Positions 12,687 to 23,810 of a DNA stretch of 64,000 nucleotides are shown in pieces (position 1 is the first letter of the stretch; each line of letters opens with the position of its first letter). Location: positions 372,001-436,000 of the forward strand of contig NC_026481.1 in assembly GCF_000328475.2 (NCBI RefSeq), read 5' to 3'. This DNA is from Mycosarcoma maydis. Taxonomy: Eukaryota > Basidiomycota > Ustilaginomycetes > Ustilaginales. Made by a program: the position numbers and the translations under genes. Below the pieces are notes generated by a model, which was not told the DNA's origin, ran no database searches, and saw nothing but the letters and a program-made list of their open reading frames with translations.

Positions 12687-14996
12687 TCATTCCTTTTGCT
12701 GAGTGGGTAGTCTGGCCGCGACATCTAGTGGGACGTCTGCTGGCAGATGTGGTGGTGCAACCATGTTTTGTGTGATGTTGCGTACGTGTTGCTCCTGCTG
12801 ATGAGTCTGGGCGCTCCACTTTTGTGTCAGCGCAAGAATGCTTGAAGCAACCTGGTTCGAAGGCCCGGTGATCTGTTGCTGCAAGACCTGCTCCAGGTTG
12901 CGCTTCAAGTCTTGATCGAGTCCTTGGCTGAAACGCTGCCAGTCGTCGCGGAATCGGCGACGATACTTGTTGTACTGACCCTGCATCCTCCATCCGACCA
13001 GTGTGAGCATCAAAAGACCCAGGCCAAGACCTGTAGCTGGGTCAAGTGCAAGCGAGGCAGATGAAGCGTCGACCAGTCCAAGCGACGAGCCGAGCACGCT
13101 GGCTGATCCAACACCTGCAGCAGTAACGGCGACAGCAGCTGAGCTTGTGACGACAAGCTGGCGCGATTTAGATGCAAGCACGTCGATGGGTCCGCCAGCT
13201 TCGAGGAGCTGAGCACGTCTGCGATGGATGGGCTCCATCAGTGTTGAAGGCTCGATAGTGCGCAGCTTGGACGAACGATAAGCCTCGGCTTGATTCGAGA
13301 CCAATACAACGTCGCGAGAAGCAGTAGCAATGCTCGAGCTGAGTTGCTCAGCCAACTTTCGGAAACGAACAAGCAGCTGGTCCGCCGCTCGAACTTGCTC
13401 CACTTGCATAGTGGCAAGACGACCAGATTCATACGCGAGATCGGATTCGAGAGAGGCAGCAAAGCCAGCACAGGCTGCCTCAAGCTCCTTGCGAACGTCA
13501 TCGACCTTCCAGACCATCTTCCACCACTGCAACTTCGTGTTGAAGGTAAGTTCGATCGAGTTGTCGGTCTGCTGCATAGCTTGGTCGACGGCGCTGAGCG
13601 ATCCAGGCGAGGCTGGACGCCATACTTTGATCTCGTCACTGCAGAGCTGACCGGTGTAAGTGGCAGCAGGTGGCCAAATGCGTTCGATGGATTGCTTGAT
13701 TGTCGCACTCTCGTTTTGCTTTGCCTCGCTCGCAAGAGAGCGAAGCTGATACAAACACGCCAGGTTATGCTTGACAATAGCCATCGCTTCGTCAAGGCAA
13801 TGCTGAAGCAGAAAGGCTGCAGACTGCGCGACCATAGTTCTCGAGTCCTGTCGAGAGTCCAACGCCTGAACGATATCGATGACAGAGCCAACATTCGAAC
13901 GCTGATATCGGCTGCTAAAGTTGTCCCAGTAAGCAGGAGAGGCCGAGTTGGTCGATACGGGAGAGACTGGCTGTTGTTGCTGCTTGTCTAGGGCCTGTCG
14001 GAGAGCCGCATTGGCAGTAAGAGCGTCCGAAATCCGTACCGAGACCAAGTTGGGAGCGACGAGCTCAGAAATCGATGCTCCGGTGGCTGCCTCGAGCGCT
14101 TCGACGATCTGGTTATGCTTCAATCCAAGGATGGAATTGACAATGAGATGAACATTAGGCTTGGCAGCAAAGCGGGAGAGAAGGTCGTGAGTTGCGTCGC
14201 CACGCTCGCTAGGACTATGCGACCGGTGTGCTGATCTGCTGAGCGCGTAATCATCCGTGACAAAGAGAACAGCCTCGGCGTCATAGATGAGATCGTAGGT
14301 GGTTTCAGTGAGGACGGGATCGATGAGGACAATGATCTCAAGATTTGCCTGTTGGAGCCAGTGACGATCCAAAGTAGCAGAGTTGGTCTCGAGGAGTTGC
14401 GACGGTCCTGGCGCATACTTGATGTGGAAGGGTTGCGAAGCGGAAGAGTCCATCAGACCGGCCAAGATGAGTTGTGCTTCGCTAGTTTGGGACGAACTCA
14501 GTTCTCGAAGCGGCTCGTCGATGATGCTGATCAAAAGTTGTTGCGTTTGGCTGAGTGAGGATCCCACCAAGACAACACGATTGAGAACACGCTGTCCTAC
14601 TGCAGTGTCCAAGCTCTGTGCTTTGCGCGTAAGAGAGTCGACTCTGCTGCGCCATTCTGACCCAAGCACCCGGCTGTCCGGTTCGAGAATACTTTGTGCG
14701 CAACGAGCTATGGCGCTGAGCGATTCTGGTCGCTGGGTCGCGGAGAAAGTGGTCGTAGGCGAACGATTGATGGCCTCGACGGCTAGTGTCCGTGGAGAAG
14801 CTGTGTGAAAGGACTGTGCCGTTACGGATGGCCGCTGACGATGGCAAGCCCGAGCTGAACTTGTGCAAAGACCAGCAGAAGGTCCTACACGCTTTGTGGG
14901 ACCCACCAAGCTGCGAGGCCGCAGACAGAGACACCGTCGCATTCTTATTGACGGCGCAGAAGGCAGCTTTACAGCCAAGCCGTTGTTGGCCAGCAT
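12687..14996 (-). CDS. Degenerate dynamin-like mitochondrial protein, Mmc1-like candidate
   Basis: The protein is 769 residues, intronless, with its ATG at 14996. The N-terminus is rich in Arg/Ser and poor in acids (MRRCLCLRPRSLVGPTKRVG), typical of a mitochondrial presequence. About residues 140-340 look like a GTPase core that has lost its catalytic motifs: VVLVGSSLSQTQQLL where a P-loop GxxxxGKS would be, VLIDPVLTETTYDL in the DxxG position, and HLIVNSILG where NKxD would be. A long helical region follows, then two hydrophobic segments around residues 625-680 (SSAAVAVTAAGVGSASVLGS and LGLGLLMLTLVGW), then a helical tail. This fits a membrane-anchored mitofusin/dynamin relative, such as the fungal inner-membrane Mmc1 family. 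I recognise the architecture better than the exact family. Confidence 0.55.
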   Translation of the reverse strand: MLANNGLAVKLPSAPSIRMRRCLCLRPRSLVGPTKRVGPSAGLCTSSARACHRQRPSVTAQSFHTASPRTLAVEAINRSPTTTFSATQRPESLSAIARCAQSILEPDSRVLGSEWRSRVDSLTRKAQSLDTAVGQRVLNRVVLVGSSLSQTQQLLISIIDEPLRELSSSQTSEAQLILAGLMDSSASQPFHIKYAPGPSQLLETNSATLDRHWLQQANLEIIVLIDPVLTETTYDLIYDAEAVLFVTDDYALSRSAHRSHSPSERGDATHDLLSRFAAKPNVHLIVNSILGLKHNQIVEALEAATGASISELVAPNLVSVRISDALTANAALRQALDKQQQQPVSPVSTNSASPAYWDNFSSRYQRSNVGSVIDIVQALDSRQDSRTMVAQSAAFLLQHCLDEAMAIVKHNLACLYQLRSLASEAKQNESATIKQSIERIWPPAATYTGQLCSDEIKVWRPASPGSLSAVDQAMQQTDNSIELTFNTKLQWWKMVWKVDDVRKELEAACAGFAASLESDLAYESGRLATMQVEQVRAADQLLVRFRKLAEQLSSSIATASRDVVLVSNQAEAYRSSKLRTIEPSTLMEPIHRRRAQLLEAGGPIDVLASKSRQLVVTSSAAVAVTAAGVGSASVLGSSLGLVDASSASLALDPATGLGLGLLMLTLVGWRMQGQYNKYRRRFRDDWQRFSQGLDQDLKRNLEQVLQQQITGPSNQVASSILALTQKWSAQTHQQEQHVRNITQNMVAPPHLPADVPLDVAARLPTQQKE

Positions 14997-15848
14997 CTAA
15001 TCACGAATGACGCTCTGCGCAAAACTCGCTAGAATGTGTGAGTAGCTGTTGGTTGCGAGATGATCCAGCGCAGTTCCGCTACTTGCCGAAGCTGAAGCTT
15101 GCTTGTTGTTCGTGGTTGTTCAACATCGTGAATCGATCGTGAATCGTGATTGTTCTGGCGCGACCAAAAAAGATCTAATCGTGATTTCCACTGTGAGATT
15201 TTAGTCTCGGCGTCGGCACCGAGAAAACGCAGTCAGTTTGAGCAAATTCGAGATTTTGAGATTTTCGTCTTCGCCCTCATCTTGCGACATCACCATCATC
15301 AAGTCTCGACTCGCCCTTTCCACCCTTCTCGCCCTCTCTGCACTTCCCTTCTCGGCAGGACATCGACCGCTCTCTCGACAAGATCTCCCTTGAGGTCGCT
15401 TGCGGTTGAGTTCGAATTCTCTTTCTAACTCTCGCCACGGTCCTCCTGGCCGATCGAGGCGAGTTGGAACTCCTCCTGCCCTCCCTTCTCTACTTCCGTA
15501 CCCTCGGCCTCTTTTTACTGGTCTTTTGACTTTGCATTCCTCCAGATTGCCTCCAGTTGCCTTCAGTTCTGGCCTCCGCCGACTCGATACGTTACGTGTA
15601 GTAGTGAAATCCCCTTATTGGCGCTCTCTGAGAGCTTTGCGTCTATTGGGCCTTTCCATCCGTTCTGCCTTTGTACTAGTTCGCAGATTCGATTGGAAAA
15701 GTCTTGTCCAGACAATCGATCGGAGCCACAATCTTGATCTCAACCTTGTTAGCCAAACGAGGCTATCCGCTTCACCCTCGTCTTCCTACAAACTAACCCT
15801 GAACGGCCATCCGCTGCAGCTCCACCGCAGTTGCGAGTACCCGTGGAC
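14997..15848. other. Divergent promoter region, pseudo-GTPase / BRE1
   Basis: It contains a heptamer cluster at 15124-15151 and a pyrimidine-rich leader before BRE1. No independent gene is seen. Confidence 0.5.
15124..15151. repeat. GAATCGT-type heptamer cluster
   Basis: Three overlapping copies of ATCGTGAAT/ATCGTGAT occur in tandem in the BRE1 upstream region. Confidence 0.7.
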
Positions 15849-18302
15849 ATGCTTCAGTCCATGTCTGGTGCCGACGACCGCAAGCGAGCCCTCACGGGTA
15901 CCGTGGAGGATGGTCCGCGCAAACGCCTGCATTCGGACGAAGCAACATCCAAGTCTGCCGCTACGCCTACAAATGACAACGAAGATGATGAAGCGCTTCA
16001 CCCAGCATATGCTGGTCTAGAAGCTTTTCGAAAAGAAGCTATCTACCGCAAGCTTCTCGAAGCAAGGAGAGATCTTCAACGCATAGAGCGAAGAGCAGGC
16101 ACCTTCCAAGATGACCTTGCTGTCTCTGAACAGCGCGCTGCCGTTCTTCAGCGATTCTGGAACTTGCTCCTCACCGAGCTTGCCGCTCGCTTAGCCATCC
16201 AGGACCAGGATGTATTTGCATTGTCTTCAGCGTCCGATTCAAGATCTGACCTGACAGCTATGGAGCAGCAGCTTGAGCAGCAATCCTCGGCGGTGCTTCG
16301 ATGCCTTTCGCAGCAGGGCGACGTTAACATTGTTGAGCTTCAGCAGAAGCTCCACGATCTTGCAGACGAAGGCTCTCGTTACAAGCAAGATCTCTTCCTG
16401 ACCCAGTCCAAGTTGCAGCGAGCTCAAGATGCACTCGCCCAAACTTCTCAAAAGCTCTCGAAAGTGGAGCACGAGTACGTTCGCTACCAGAGCAACCTTC
16501 TTCGCGCCACAGAGGGAAAGCCCACCATACCAGCTGGAACAATCGTATCAGCGTCTGAGCCTGCACCTGCGACGGAACAGACGGCCGATACGGCGGTCAA
16601 GAAAGAGACTGCAACTCTAGCCCCTACAGATGGAGCACCACATACTTCTGAAACCTTACAAAAGGCAGTTGATGAGCTCGAGAGCGCACGTCAGGACGTC
16701 GAGCTCACACGGAGGGAGAGTGACTCGAGGTACGCCGAAATTCAAACCCTCAACGAAGAGGTGCGGACGCTCAAGTGCAAACTGCACGAAACGCAGACCA
16801 AGCTGACCACGCTACCGGAAGAGGTGTTGCTCAGCTCCGCTCTGTACCGCGAGCTCCAAACCTTGTTGCGAAACGCACAACAGGACTTGCAAAGCAGCAA
16901 AGAGGCCATGCAGGCCCTCGAAACTGAGGCTACCGCCTTGCGAGAGGACCGCGCTGCTTTCCAGCAAACTGTGGAAGCAGAAGCCGCCAGTCGATCTGAA
17001 GATCTCGAAAAGCTTATCAAGGCAAAGGAAGCCGATGTCACGCGTTTGCGGAGCCAGCGGGACGAGCTCAATGCCGAGCTAACCGAACGTCGCTCGCGCG
17101 AGCAGGTCAAATTTACGCAGATTGAGGAGATGAAGGCGCTGCTCAACAGTAAGGAGGAGCGTTTGATTCTGCTTTCAAGTCAGGTGCGACGTTTACGTAT
17201 GGCGGTGGCAGCTTTTCATGGCCAAAGCGCCGGTGTATCCGCCTTGGCCACCGCTGAGTCGGAAGAGGATCAGTTTGAACAAGTCAGCCGCGCAGCGCAG
17301 CAAGCCCAAGCGCGTGTAGCCGAGCTTGAACAGCGTCTAGGTGTCGCTGGCCAGAATGCGTCGCCAAACGGCACGGGCGCAACCGCCAAGACGGAGAAAG
17401 GTGCCGATGTCGATACCAAGGCGGAGAAAAGTGTCGAAGCTGCCAGCGAAAGCGAGCTACAAGGCGAGATTCAACGATTGCGCCTGTCGTTGCAGGCCGC
17501 CGAGGCTTCGAGCAAGGCTGTGGACGACGAATTAGAAAAAATCAGCGCAGCATACGCTGACTTGGAAAGGCAAGCGTCAGTCAAAGTGACGGATGTAAGC
17601 CGCATGGAGGAAAAGGCATTGCGGTGGGTGACGGAAAAGTCCAAGGCAGACAACAAGTACTTTTCGGCAATGCGCGCCAAGGACGCCGTTGATGCAGAAT
17701 TGCGGACGGCAAAACAGGTGCACGAGCGGCAACAAAAGACGATCGAAGCGTTCGCAGATGTAGAACGCAATTATGTCGTACAGTCGGGCTTGCACGAGAA
17801 GGCGATCTCCACTTTCAAGAAAGTGACCGATGCGCAAACTCATCGGATCGAGACGCTGCAACGTGAGCTCGAGCTGGCCGAGTCACGTCTCACTGAGTTG
17901 GCGAGGGTCAAGGAGGTTGCCAGCGACTCTGCCAAGGAGCTCATCAATACGGCCAATTTGGAAAAGGACCAACGCAAGCGCGCAGAAGAGCGCATCGTTC
18001 GTCTTGAAAAGGACCTCGAAAGCTCCAAACGACAGCTGGCGAAAGCTGCTGCGTCGGCAGCCAAGAACAAGGGCCGTCGCGATGCGGACGCTGGAGACGG
18101 CGCAAGCGAGAAGGACTTTCTTAATGCCTTGCTACAGTGCTCCTCTTGCAAGGAGCGCTATCGCAACCGCATCTTGACAAAGTGCTACCACACATTTTGT
18201 TCTGAATGCATCGACTCTCGCGTGCAGACGCGTCAGCGCAAGTGCCCCCACTGCGCCCTCGCGTTTGCCGTGAGCGATGTACAACCTTTATACCTCCAGT
18301 GA
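15849..18302 (+). CDS. E3 ubiquitin ligase Bre1 (histone H2B monoubiquitination)
   Basis: Bre1 works with Rad6 to attach ubiquitin to histone H2B during transcription. From the ATG at 15849 the protein is 817 residues (a second ATG lies four codons on at 15861). The frame is open a little further up, to 15831, just behind an acceptor-like CCGCAG, so a 5' leader intron is possible. Nearly the whole protein is coiled coil rich in Glu, Gln, Leu and Arg. The C-terminus is a C3HC4 RING: C764, C767, C779, H781, C784, C787, C799 and C802, followed by the family tail ending VQPLYLQ. The N-terminal MSGADDRKR and the terminal RING with long coils are diagnostic. All RING ligands are present. Confidence 0.93.
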   Translation: MLQSMSGADDRKRALTGTVEDGPRKRLHSDEATSKSAATPTNDNEDDEALHPAYAGLEAFRKEAIYRKLLEARRDLQRIERRAGTFQDDLAVSEQRAAVLQRFWNLLLTELAARLAIQDQDVFALSSASDSRSDLTAMEQQLEQQSSAVLRCLSQQGDVNIVELQQKLHDLADEGSRYKQDLFLTQSKLQRAQDALAQTSQKLSKVEHEYVRYQSNLLRATEGKPTIPAGTIVSASEPAPATEQTADTAVKKETATLAPTDGAPHTSETLQKAVDELESARQDVELTRRESDSRYAEIQTLNEEVRTLKCKLHETQTKLTTLPEEVLLSSALYRELQTLLRNAQQDLQSSKEAMQALETEATALREDRAAFQQTVEAEAASRSEDLEKLIKAKEADVTRLRSQRDELNAELTERRSREQVKFTQIEEMKALLNSKEERLILLSSQVRRLRMAVAAFHGQSAGVSALATAESEEDQFEQVSRAAQQAQARVAELEQRLGVAGQNASPNGTGATAKTEKGADVDTKAEKSVEAASESELQGEIQRLRLSLQAAEASSKAVDDELEKISAAYADLERQASVKVTDVSRMEEKALRWVTEKSKADNKYFSAMRAKDAVDAELRTAKQVHERQQKTIEAFADVERNYVVQSGLHEKAISTFKKVTDAQTHRIETLQRELELAESRLTELARVKEVASDSAKELINTANLEKDQRKRAEERIVRLEKDLESSKRQLAKAAASAAKNKGRRDADAGDGASEKDFLNALLQCSSCKERYRNRILTKCYHTFCSECIDSRVQTRQRKCPHCALAFAVSDVQPLYLQ

Positions 18303-18642
18303 CGTGTTGCAATGCAATGCGAAGCGAAGCGTCTTGATCCTCTCTCCCGGCTGGTCTGCTGATATTTGCCTGCTCTATTTTCGTTCTGTGTACTATTACA
18401 GAAGGGGTGACATTCTGTGCTTAGAGCAACCTTATTACCCCGATTTCACTGCGTCCCTGTGCGCTTGTGCTTTGCGCTCGTTGTGTGGCTTGTGTATGCG
18501 TGCTGCGCGCTTGTTGTCAAGTTGCGGTCTGATTGAACACGGGAAGAGTCGAGTAACGTGATTGCAGAGAGAAGGGAACAGATGCTAGAATACAAGGAAG
18601 TGATCAAGACGTAGGAAGGGCAGGGAGAAGGATGGAGCAGCT
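18303..18642. other. Intergenic, convergent 3' ends
   Basis: This is 3' flanking DNA of BRE1 (+) and RPB10 (-). Nothing else is seen. Confidence 0.6.
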
Positions 18643-18954
18643 TCATGCCTGAACTCTGCGCTCGTGAACTGTAGAGAGTAGGAAGAAGGACGGCCATGTC
18701 AATCCAAGTTTTCTGTGATCCAGCTCAGAGTCTGGTATAGCAGCGTAGGGTGGCAGAGACTTACTGTTGTAGTGAAGAAGCTTTTCGATCAGGTCTACGT
18801 GAGTCAGGACCATTCGACGACAGCAGTATCGCTTGAGGTCAAGCTCTGTCAAAGCTTCACCTTCGGTGCGACCGTCAAGAAGGAGAGCCAGGTAGGCGTT
18901 CCATTTGTCACCAATCACCTTGCCGCAGGAGAAACAACGGACCGGGATGATCAT
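18643..18954 (-). CDS. RNA polymerases I/II/III common subunit Rpb10 (RPABC5)
   Basis: This is a small zinc-binding subunit shared by all three nuclear RNA polymerases. Exon 1 is 18954-18765 and exon 2 is 18668-18643, with a 96-nt intron at 18669-18764 (donor GTAAGT, branch-like TTGAC, acceptor CTACAG). Splicing gives 71 residues ending LLHYNIHERRVQA, the expected family length of about 70. Unspliced reading would give a 103-residue protein with an uncharacteristic tail. Zinc ligands are visible: C7 and C10 in RCFSC, and the CC pair in RYCCRR. The segment [12 protein letters not shown] is conserved throughout eukaryotes. Confidence 0.95.
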   Translation of the reverse strand: MIIPVRCFSCGKVIGDKWNAYLALLLDGRTEGEALTELDLKRYCCRRMVLTHVDLIEKLLHYNSKSLPPYAAIPDSELDHRKLGLTWPSFFLLSTVHERRVQA

Positions 18955-19964
18955 TGTGATGGACGTATATATCGAAACGCACTAGACGAAAGCGGGAAGG
19001 ATGGCCGAAGTTTGGTTGACTGAGTCGCTATAGTCGGCGCAAATTTCAGGTCGCTTTGGATGTGAATGTTGAGGGTGACAGCGAGTGGGCGCTTCCTCAG
19101 TGTCCAAACGACTACACGAGAACGGGTATAGATGCGGTGATGAGCGACGAGGTCAAGGATGATGATAGGATAGCAACGTTGGTTTGCAGCTAAAGACGGC
19201 GACCACAAGGCAAAGCTTCGAACTTTTTCTCAAAAACCACCAACACGAAAATCACGACTCCGTTACCCGGATTGGTTTGCACAACCTAACATCTTTCTTC
19301 GGACGAGCACTCGTCACTCGTGACTCACGGACTCACAACTCAGAAAAACACGAAACGATCAGAATCACGAATCACTCGCACGGTTTACCAACAAAACCCA
19401 AGCTGGCGTGGCTTCGTGGGCTGACTGCCTCTCGTGTCTTTCACCCTCTGTGACTTCCACGTCGCCGGAAGCAGAAGAAACTTGAGCAGCGTAGAGGCAC
19501 AGTGCACGAACCCTCATCGCCAGAGGCACGAGGACTGAGACCAATCCTGAATTAAGCCGCAACCGACTCGCCCAATCGTGAATTCCAAGAAGCTTACTTT
19601 TCCAGGTCACCGACTCACGGCTCACGACTCACTCAGTGGAGAGCAGAGAGCAGGCTCAAGCCAGAGATAGCATGGACAGTCGTGAGTCGTGAGTGGTTGG
19701 TGAGTTGAGCACGTCTGTCAATCACGAATCGTGAATCCATCCAACGAATGACCTTTCTGAGTCTTGAATTGACGTGTATTGCACACGGGGCGAGCTAGCG
19801 AGCTGGCGACTTGAGAATGCTTTCACCTCGTCGTCCGTAAGAACAGCTCACCACTTCCCCGCACCAAGACGGTGTGCTCCTTTTCCCTCCACCCATCATC
19901 CTTACACTCTCTCACAACTCCGTCTCGTTACACTCTTCCGCCTGGCTGCGCCAAGTTTGCAAAT
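18955..19964. other. Divergent promoter region, RPB10 / SEC61
   Basis: This is gene-free and carries many CGTGA-type repeats (19360-19385, 19572-19582, 19611-19635, 19681-19695, 19719-19738), both the GAATCGT form and the GAGTCGT form. Heptamers are dense here although both flanking genes are highly conserved. Confidence 0.55.
19681..19738. repeat. Heptamer cluster (CGTGAGT and CGTGAAT forms)
   Basis: A CGTGAGT tandem pair occurs at 19681-19694, and AATCACGAATCGTGAATCC, an inverted arrangement, at 19719-19738. Confidence 0.7.
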
Positions 19965-21640
19965 ATGAGCGGCTGTAAGTATGCTTGCGCCACCAATCAT
20001 ACATATGCCCAACCAAACGTACACGCTCTCGACAAGGTGGTAACGACATGCTGATCCATCCTCCATCTTTCTTCTGTCTTGGCCACTCATTTCTACGGCA
20101 GTCCGGTTCTTGTCGCTCGTGCGGCCTTTCATGTCCGTCCTCCCCGAGGTATCGGCACCGGAACGAAAAGGTATGTCTCCTCGAACACGGCTTTTCACAC
20201 TGTTCATCGCCTGTTCGACCATCTCACTAACTGCTCGACTTTGCACCTGCCTTTGGTGCAACAACAACAATAACAAAAACAGTGCCTTTCGAGAGCCGAG
20301 TCATGTGGACTGCTATCGTCCTCGCCATCTTCCTCGTCTCTTCGCAAATCCCTCTGTACGGCATCGTCTCTAGTGACAGCTCCGATCCGCTCTACTGGAT
20401 GCGTGTTATTCTCGCCTCAAACCGTGGTACGCTGATGGAGCTCGGTATCTCGCCCATCGTCACCTCAGGAATGATCATGCAGCTCCTCGCCGGTGCCAAC
20501 CTTGTCGAGGTCGACTTCAGTCTCAAGGAGGACCGCGCGCTTTTCGGTGGTGCTCAGAAACTCTTTGCCCTCATTATCTCGCTCGGACAGGCTACCGTCT
20601 ACGTTCTCACCGGCCTCTATGGCCAGCCCAAGGATCTCGGTGCCGGTGTTTGCCTGCTTCTTATCCTCCAGCTCGTTGTGGCCGGTCTGATCGTCATCCT
20701 CCTCGACGAGCTCCTCCAGAAGGGTTATGGTCTCGGCTCCGGTATCTCGCTCTTTATCGCTACCAACATTTGCGAGTCAATCGTATGGAAGGCTTTCTCG
20801 CCCACCACCGTCAACACCGGCCGTGGTCCCGAATTCGAAGGTGCCCTTGTTGCCCTCTTCCACCTGCTCTTCACATGGAACGACAAGTCGCGTGCTCTCA
20901 AGGAGGCTCTCTACCGTGACCGTCTGCCCAACGTGATGAACCTGCTCGCTACGCTGCTCATCTTCCTCGTCGTCATCTACCTCCAGGGCTTCCGCATCGA
21001 GATTCCCGTCAAGTCGAACCGATTCCGCGGTCAGCGCGGAACCTACCCCGTCAAGCTCTTCTACACGTCCAACATGCCCATCATGCTCGAGTCGGCGCTC
21101 ACCTCAAACGTATTCATCATCAGCCAGATGCTCGCCTCTCGCTTCCCTTCCAACCTCTTTGTCAAGCTTCTCGGTGTCTGGGAACCTCTGGAAGACAGTG
21201 CGCAGCTGCACGCCGTCGGTGGAGTCGCCTATTACATGTCGCCTCCGCACAACTTTAAAGAGGTGGTGGGCGATCCGATCCACACGGCCATTTACATTGC
21301 TTTTACGCTCACCGCGTGTGCACTCTTCTCCAAGACCTGGATCGAAGTCTCGGGCTCCGGCCCACGCGAGGTGGCCAAGCAGCTCAAGGACAACCAGATG
21401 GTCATGGCCGGTCACCGAGACGCCTCCATGTACAAGGAGCTCAAGCGTGTCATCCCTACCGCCGCCGCTTTCGGTGGTGCCACCATCGGCGCTCTGTCGG
21501 TATGTGCTGATTTGATCGGTGCTTTTGGCTCGGGTACGGGTATCTTGTTGGCCGTCACCATCATCTACTCTTACTTTGAGATCGGAATGCGAGAAGCTGG
21601 TGGTCCAGAGATGGCTGCTATGGGCGAACTCTTCGGTTGA
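19965..21640 (+). CDS. Sec61 alpha, protein-conducting channel of the ER
   Basis: This is the pore subunit of the translocon that moves nascent secretory and membrane proteins into the ER. There are three exons: 19965-19974 (only ten nucleotides), 20102-20170 and 20283-21640. Introns of 127 and 112 nt have GTAAGT...CAG and GTATGT...ACAG borders. Splicing gives 478 residues beginning [20 protein letters not shown] and continuing [15 protein letters not shown], the conserved amphipathic start and first membrane span. The rest carries about ten spans with family hallmarks such as plug region [29 protein letters not shown] and the cytosolic loop [20 protein letters not shown]. It ends GELFG. It is full length. 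The ten-nucleotide first exon makes automatic prediction of the start easy to miss. Confidence 0.97.
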
Positions 21641-22496
21641 AGCAATAGCCCGAAGCAATATTTGCGGATCACGTTGCCGCAATGCAGCTGTCGTAGCTCG
21701 CCGTCAAGGCGTATCGTCGTCTTAATGCGAGATTCTCCCCCGCGACCTACTCTCCGGCATGCAACTCGTACGATCACACAAGCCCTCATCCACCCGTTGG
21801 CAGCAGGGCGAGCAGAGCCTAACTGCTTGCGTCGCCTGCCCCTCTGCTCGCCAGTCATTCTTTTCTCCCTAACTCTGCCTCCATCCGCCGCCTTCACCCT
21901 CGTCCCTCTGCATCACATATTATCTTTACCGCCCACCACAACCTCACTTTGTAATTAGCCCTCTCGACCCAAACAAACCAAAATCTCAAGTGAGACAAGC
22001 CAAGCCAAAAAGCAGCAATCCTCGCTGCCCCACATTCCTCTTGACTCGTGTGTTGCCGATTTCAGTGTTGGGAGAATCACGAATGCGATCCGAGCAGCGT
22101 GCTTTCTGAGGAGAAGCAGGCACTTTTTTCACCAAAGCAAAGATCTCAGCAAATCAAGTAATAGATCTTGTCTGGGAATTGTGTGATATTTTGCCGTCAG
22201 CCGGAACGACCGACAAAGCTTTTGGTAGCTAACAACAAAGGTCTGAGTGTGTGTAGGTGGGGTGGGAAAGTGACATTACAACGTCGGATGTCGAGTCAGA
22301 CCGAGAAGAACCCGGACAACCAAACGTGATGAGAGAACTTGAACGTGCGTCGGTCCGGAAGAATCGGCAGGGTCGGTTCAAGAGAGGAGAACATAGAATG
22401 CTGGTGCAGAAAGATGCCAAAGACGTATCATGTAGGATACTGATGAACAAGGCCGAAACGAAACGCTGAAAGATAACCACCGAATCGGTGTTGCGT
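21641..22496. other. Intergenic, convergent 3' ends
   Basis: This is flanking DNA of SEC61 (+) and RPL27 (-). One heptamer copy lies near 22074-22084. No gene is seen. Confidence 0.55.
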
Positions 22497-23810
22497 TTAG
22501 AAGCGAAGAGGGGTGAAGAACCACTTGTTCTTGCCCGACGTGTACTTCTCCTCAAAGATCTGCTTGATCTGCTTCTTGGCGTCCTCACGTTGCGAAGGCT
22601 CCTTGAAGGTGTCCTGGGTAACGGCTCCCTTGAGTCCCTCGAGCTCGAGAGCGTAACGGGTGGGCATAAGGTGGTTGTACGAGATCACCTTGACAAAAGG
22701 CTTAACCTTGGATCGCTTAGCAATCTTCTTGGCACCCATGCGCTTGGTCACCTTCTGAGGGTATCGCTCAATGCCGGCAGCGATAATGTAAGGGAACGAC
22801 TTGTCCTTGGAACCATCATCGAACTGCTTGATGACGACAACCTGTGATGTGGTTCGATTTGATCAATTTTAGGTACGTATGCAAGTGTCAGTAAGCAGTG
22901 TCTTGCAGAGCAATCCGACCAACGCTACGAGCAAACGCAATCATGCAGCTTCCATTTCTGAGGTGGATGCAATTCCGAGCGTCCGAGCGAGGATGATGCA
23001 GGCCCAACTAGACGCAAAGCGGGTCGTCACATCGTTCCTTCGTGAATATTCACGCAGCGCAACGAGCGATACAGGCTGAATGGGTGCGCTGGCAACTTCG
23101 GGCACTGCCGATGTGGTCTTCGATGCAGCCCACTGATAGCTAGTTCCTGATCCAATGCTTCCATTCATACGGCTAACGTCAAGGAGTTTTCTGATCTTGA
23201 CGCTGCTGAATGCCTGCCATCGCGCTGGGTACTTTTGAAAGTCGTTTCTACTCGACATTTCGATGCGAAGCAATAAAACAGCTACACTGCAGCTGTGACT
23301 CGATTAAGACGTCTTTTCCCCCTTTGGCGTGGCCCTTCAACGTTTGCTTCAATTTGGACCTTTGCTATTGGACCCAGGTGCATCTCTCGACGTCGCTGTT
23401 GCCCTGCATGTGTCGCAACGAACTCTCTGCCTAACTTCTCTGCGATTCGATACTGATGCCAAAGATGTGTAGTTGTGCTGGAAAGCTGCTCCTGGTTTGT
23501 TCGTAAGTTGGGGCGACGAATGAATAAATACTAACCTTCTTACCGGCGTGACGGCCGCTAAGGACGACGGCGACCTTTCCTGGCTGTTTAAGGTGAACAA
23601 TGGAAGTGATACACACGTACAAAGGTTAGCGAGATGATCTTGCGATATGCCACGCTCGACATAGCAGCATTACGACGCCATCGAATCGATATTGTTCAGA
23701 GTCGGTTGGTGGATGTATTTGGTGTGTCGATGACGTCGCTTGATGCTTGTGTCACCGGTGCGTAAATCGTATGCTGTTGATGACAAACGTACCTTGTAGA
23801 TCTTGGGCAT
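22497..23810 (-). CDS. 60S ribosomal protein eL27
   Basis: There are three exons: 23810-23793 (MPKIYK), 23583-23536 (PGKVAVVLSGRHAGKK) and 22841-22497, with introns of 209 nt (GTACGT...AACAG) and 694 nt (GTTAGT...CACAG). The product is 136 residues, exactly the length of the yeast protein. The second exon is the KOW motif that contacts rRNA. The third begins VVVIKQFDDGSKDKSFPY and holds IERYPQKVTKRMGAKK and the conserved end GKNKWFFTPLRF. The 694-nt intron is long for this window; I looked for box C/D snoRNA motifs on the minus strand in it and found none convincing. The gene is divergent from the uS12 gene across a 1.4 kb spacer. Confidence 0.95.

Noticed and set aside
18669..18764. Unspliced 103-residue reading of Rpb10
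   Set aside because: It exceeds the family length and loses the conserved end; splicing gives the expected 71 residues.
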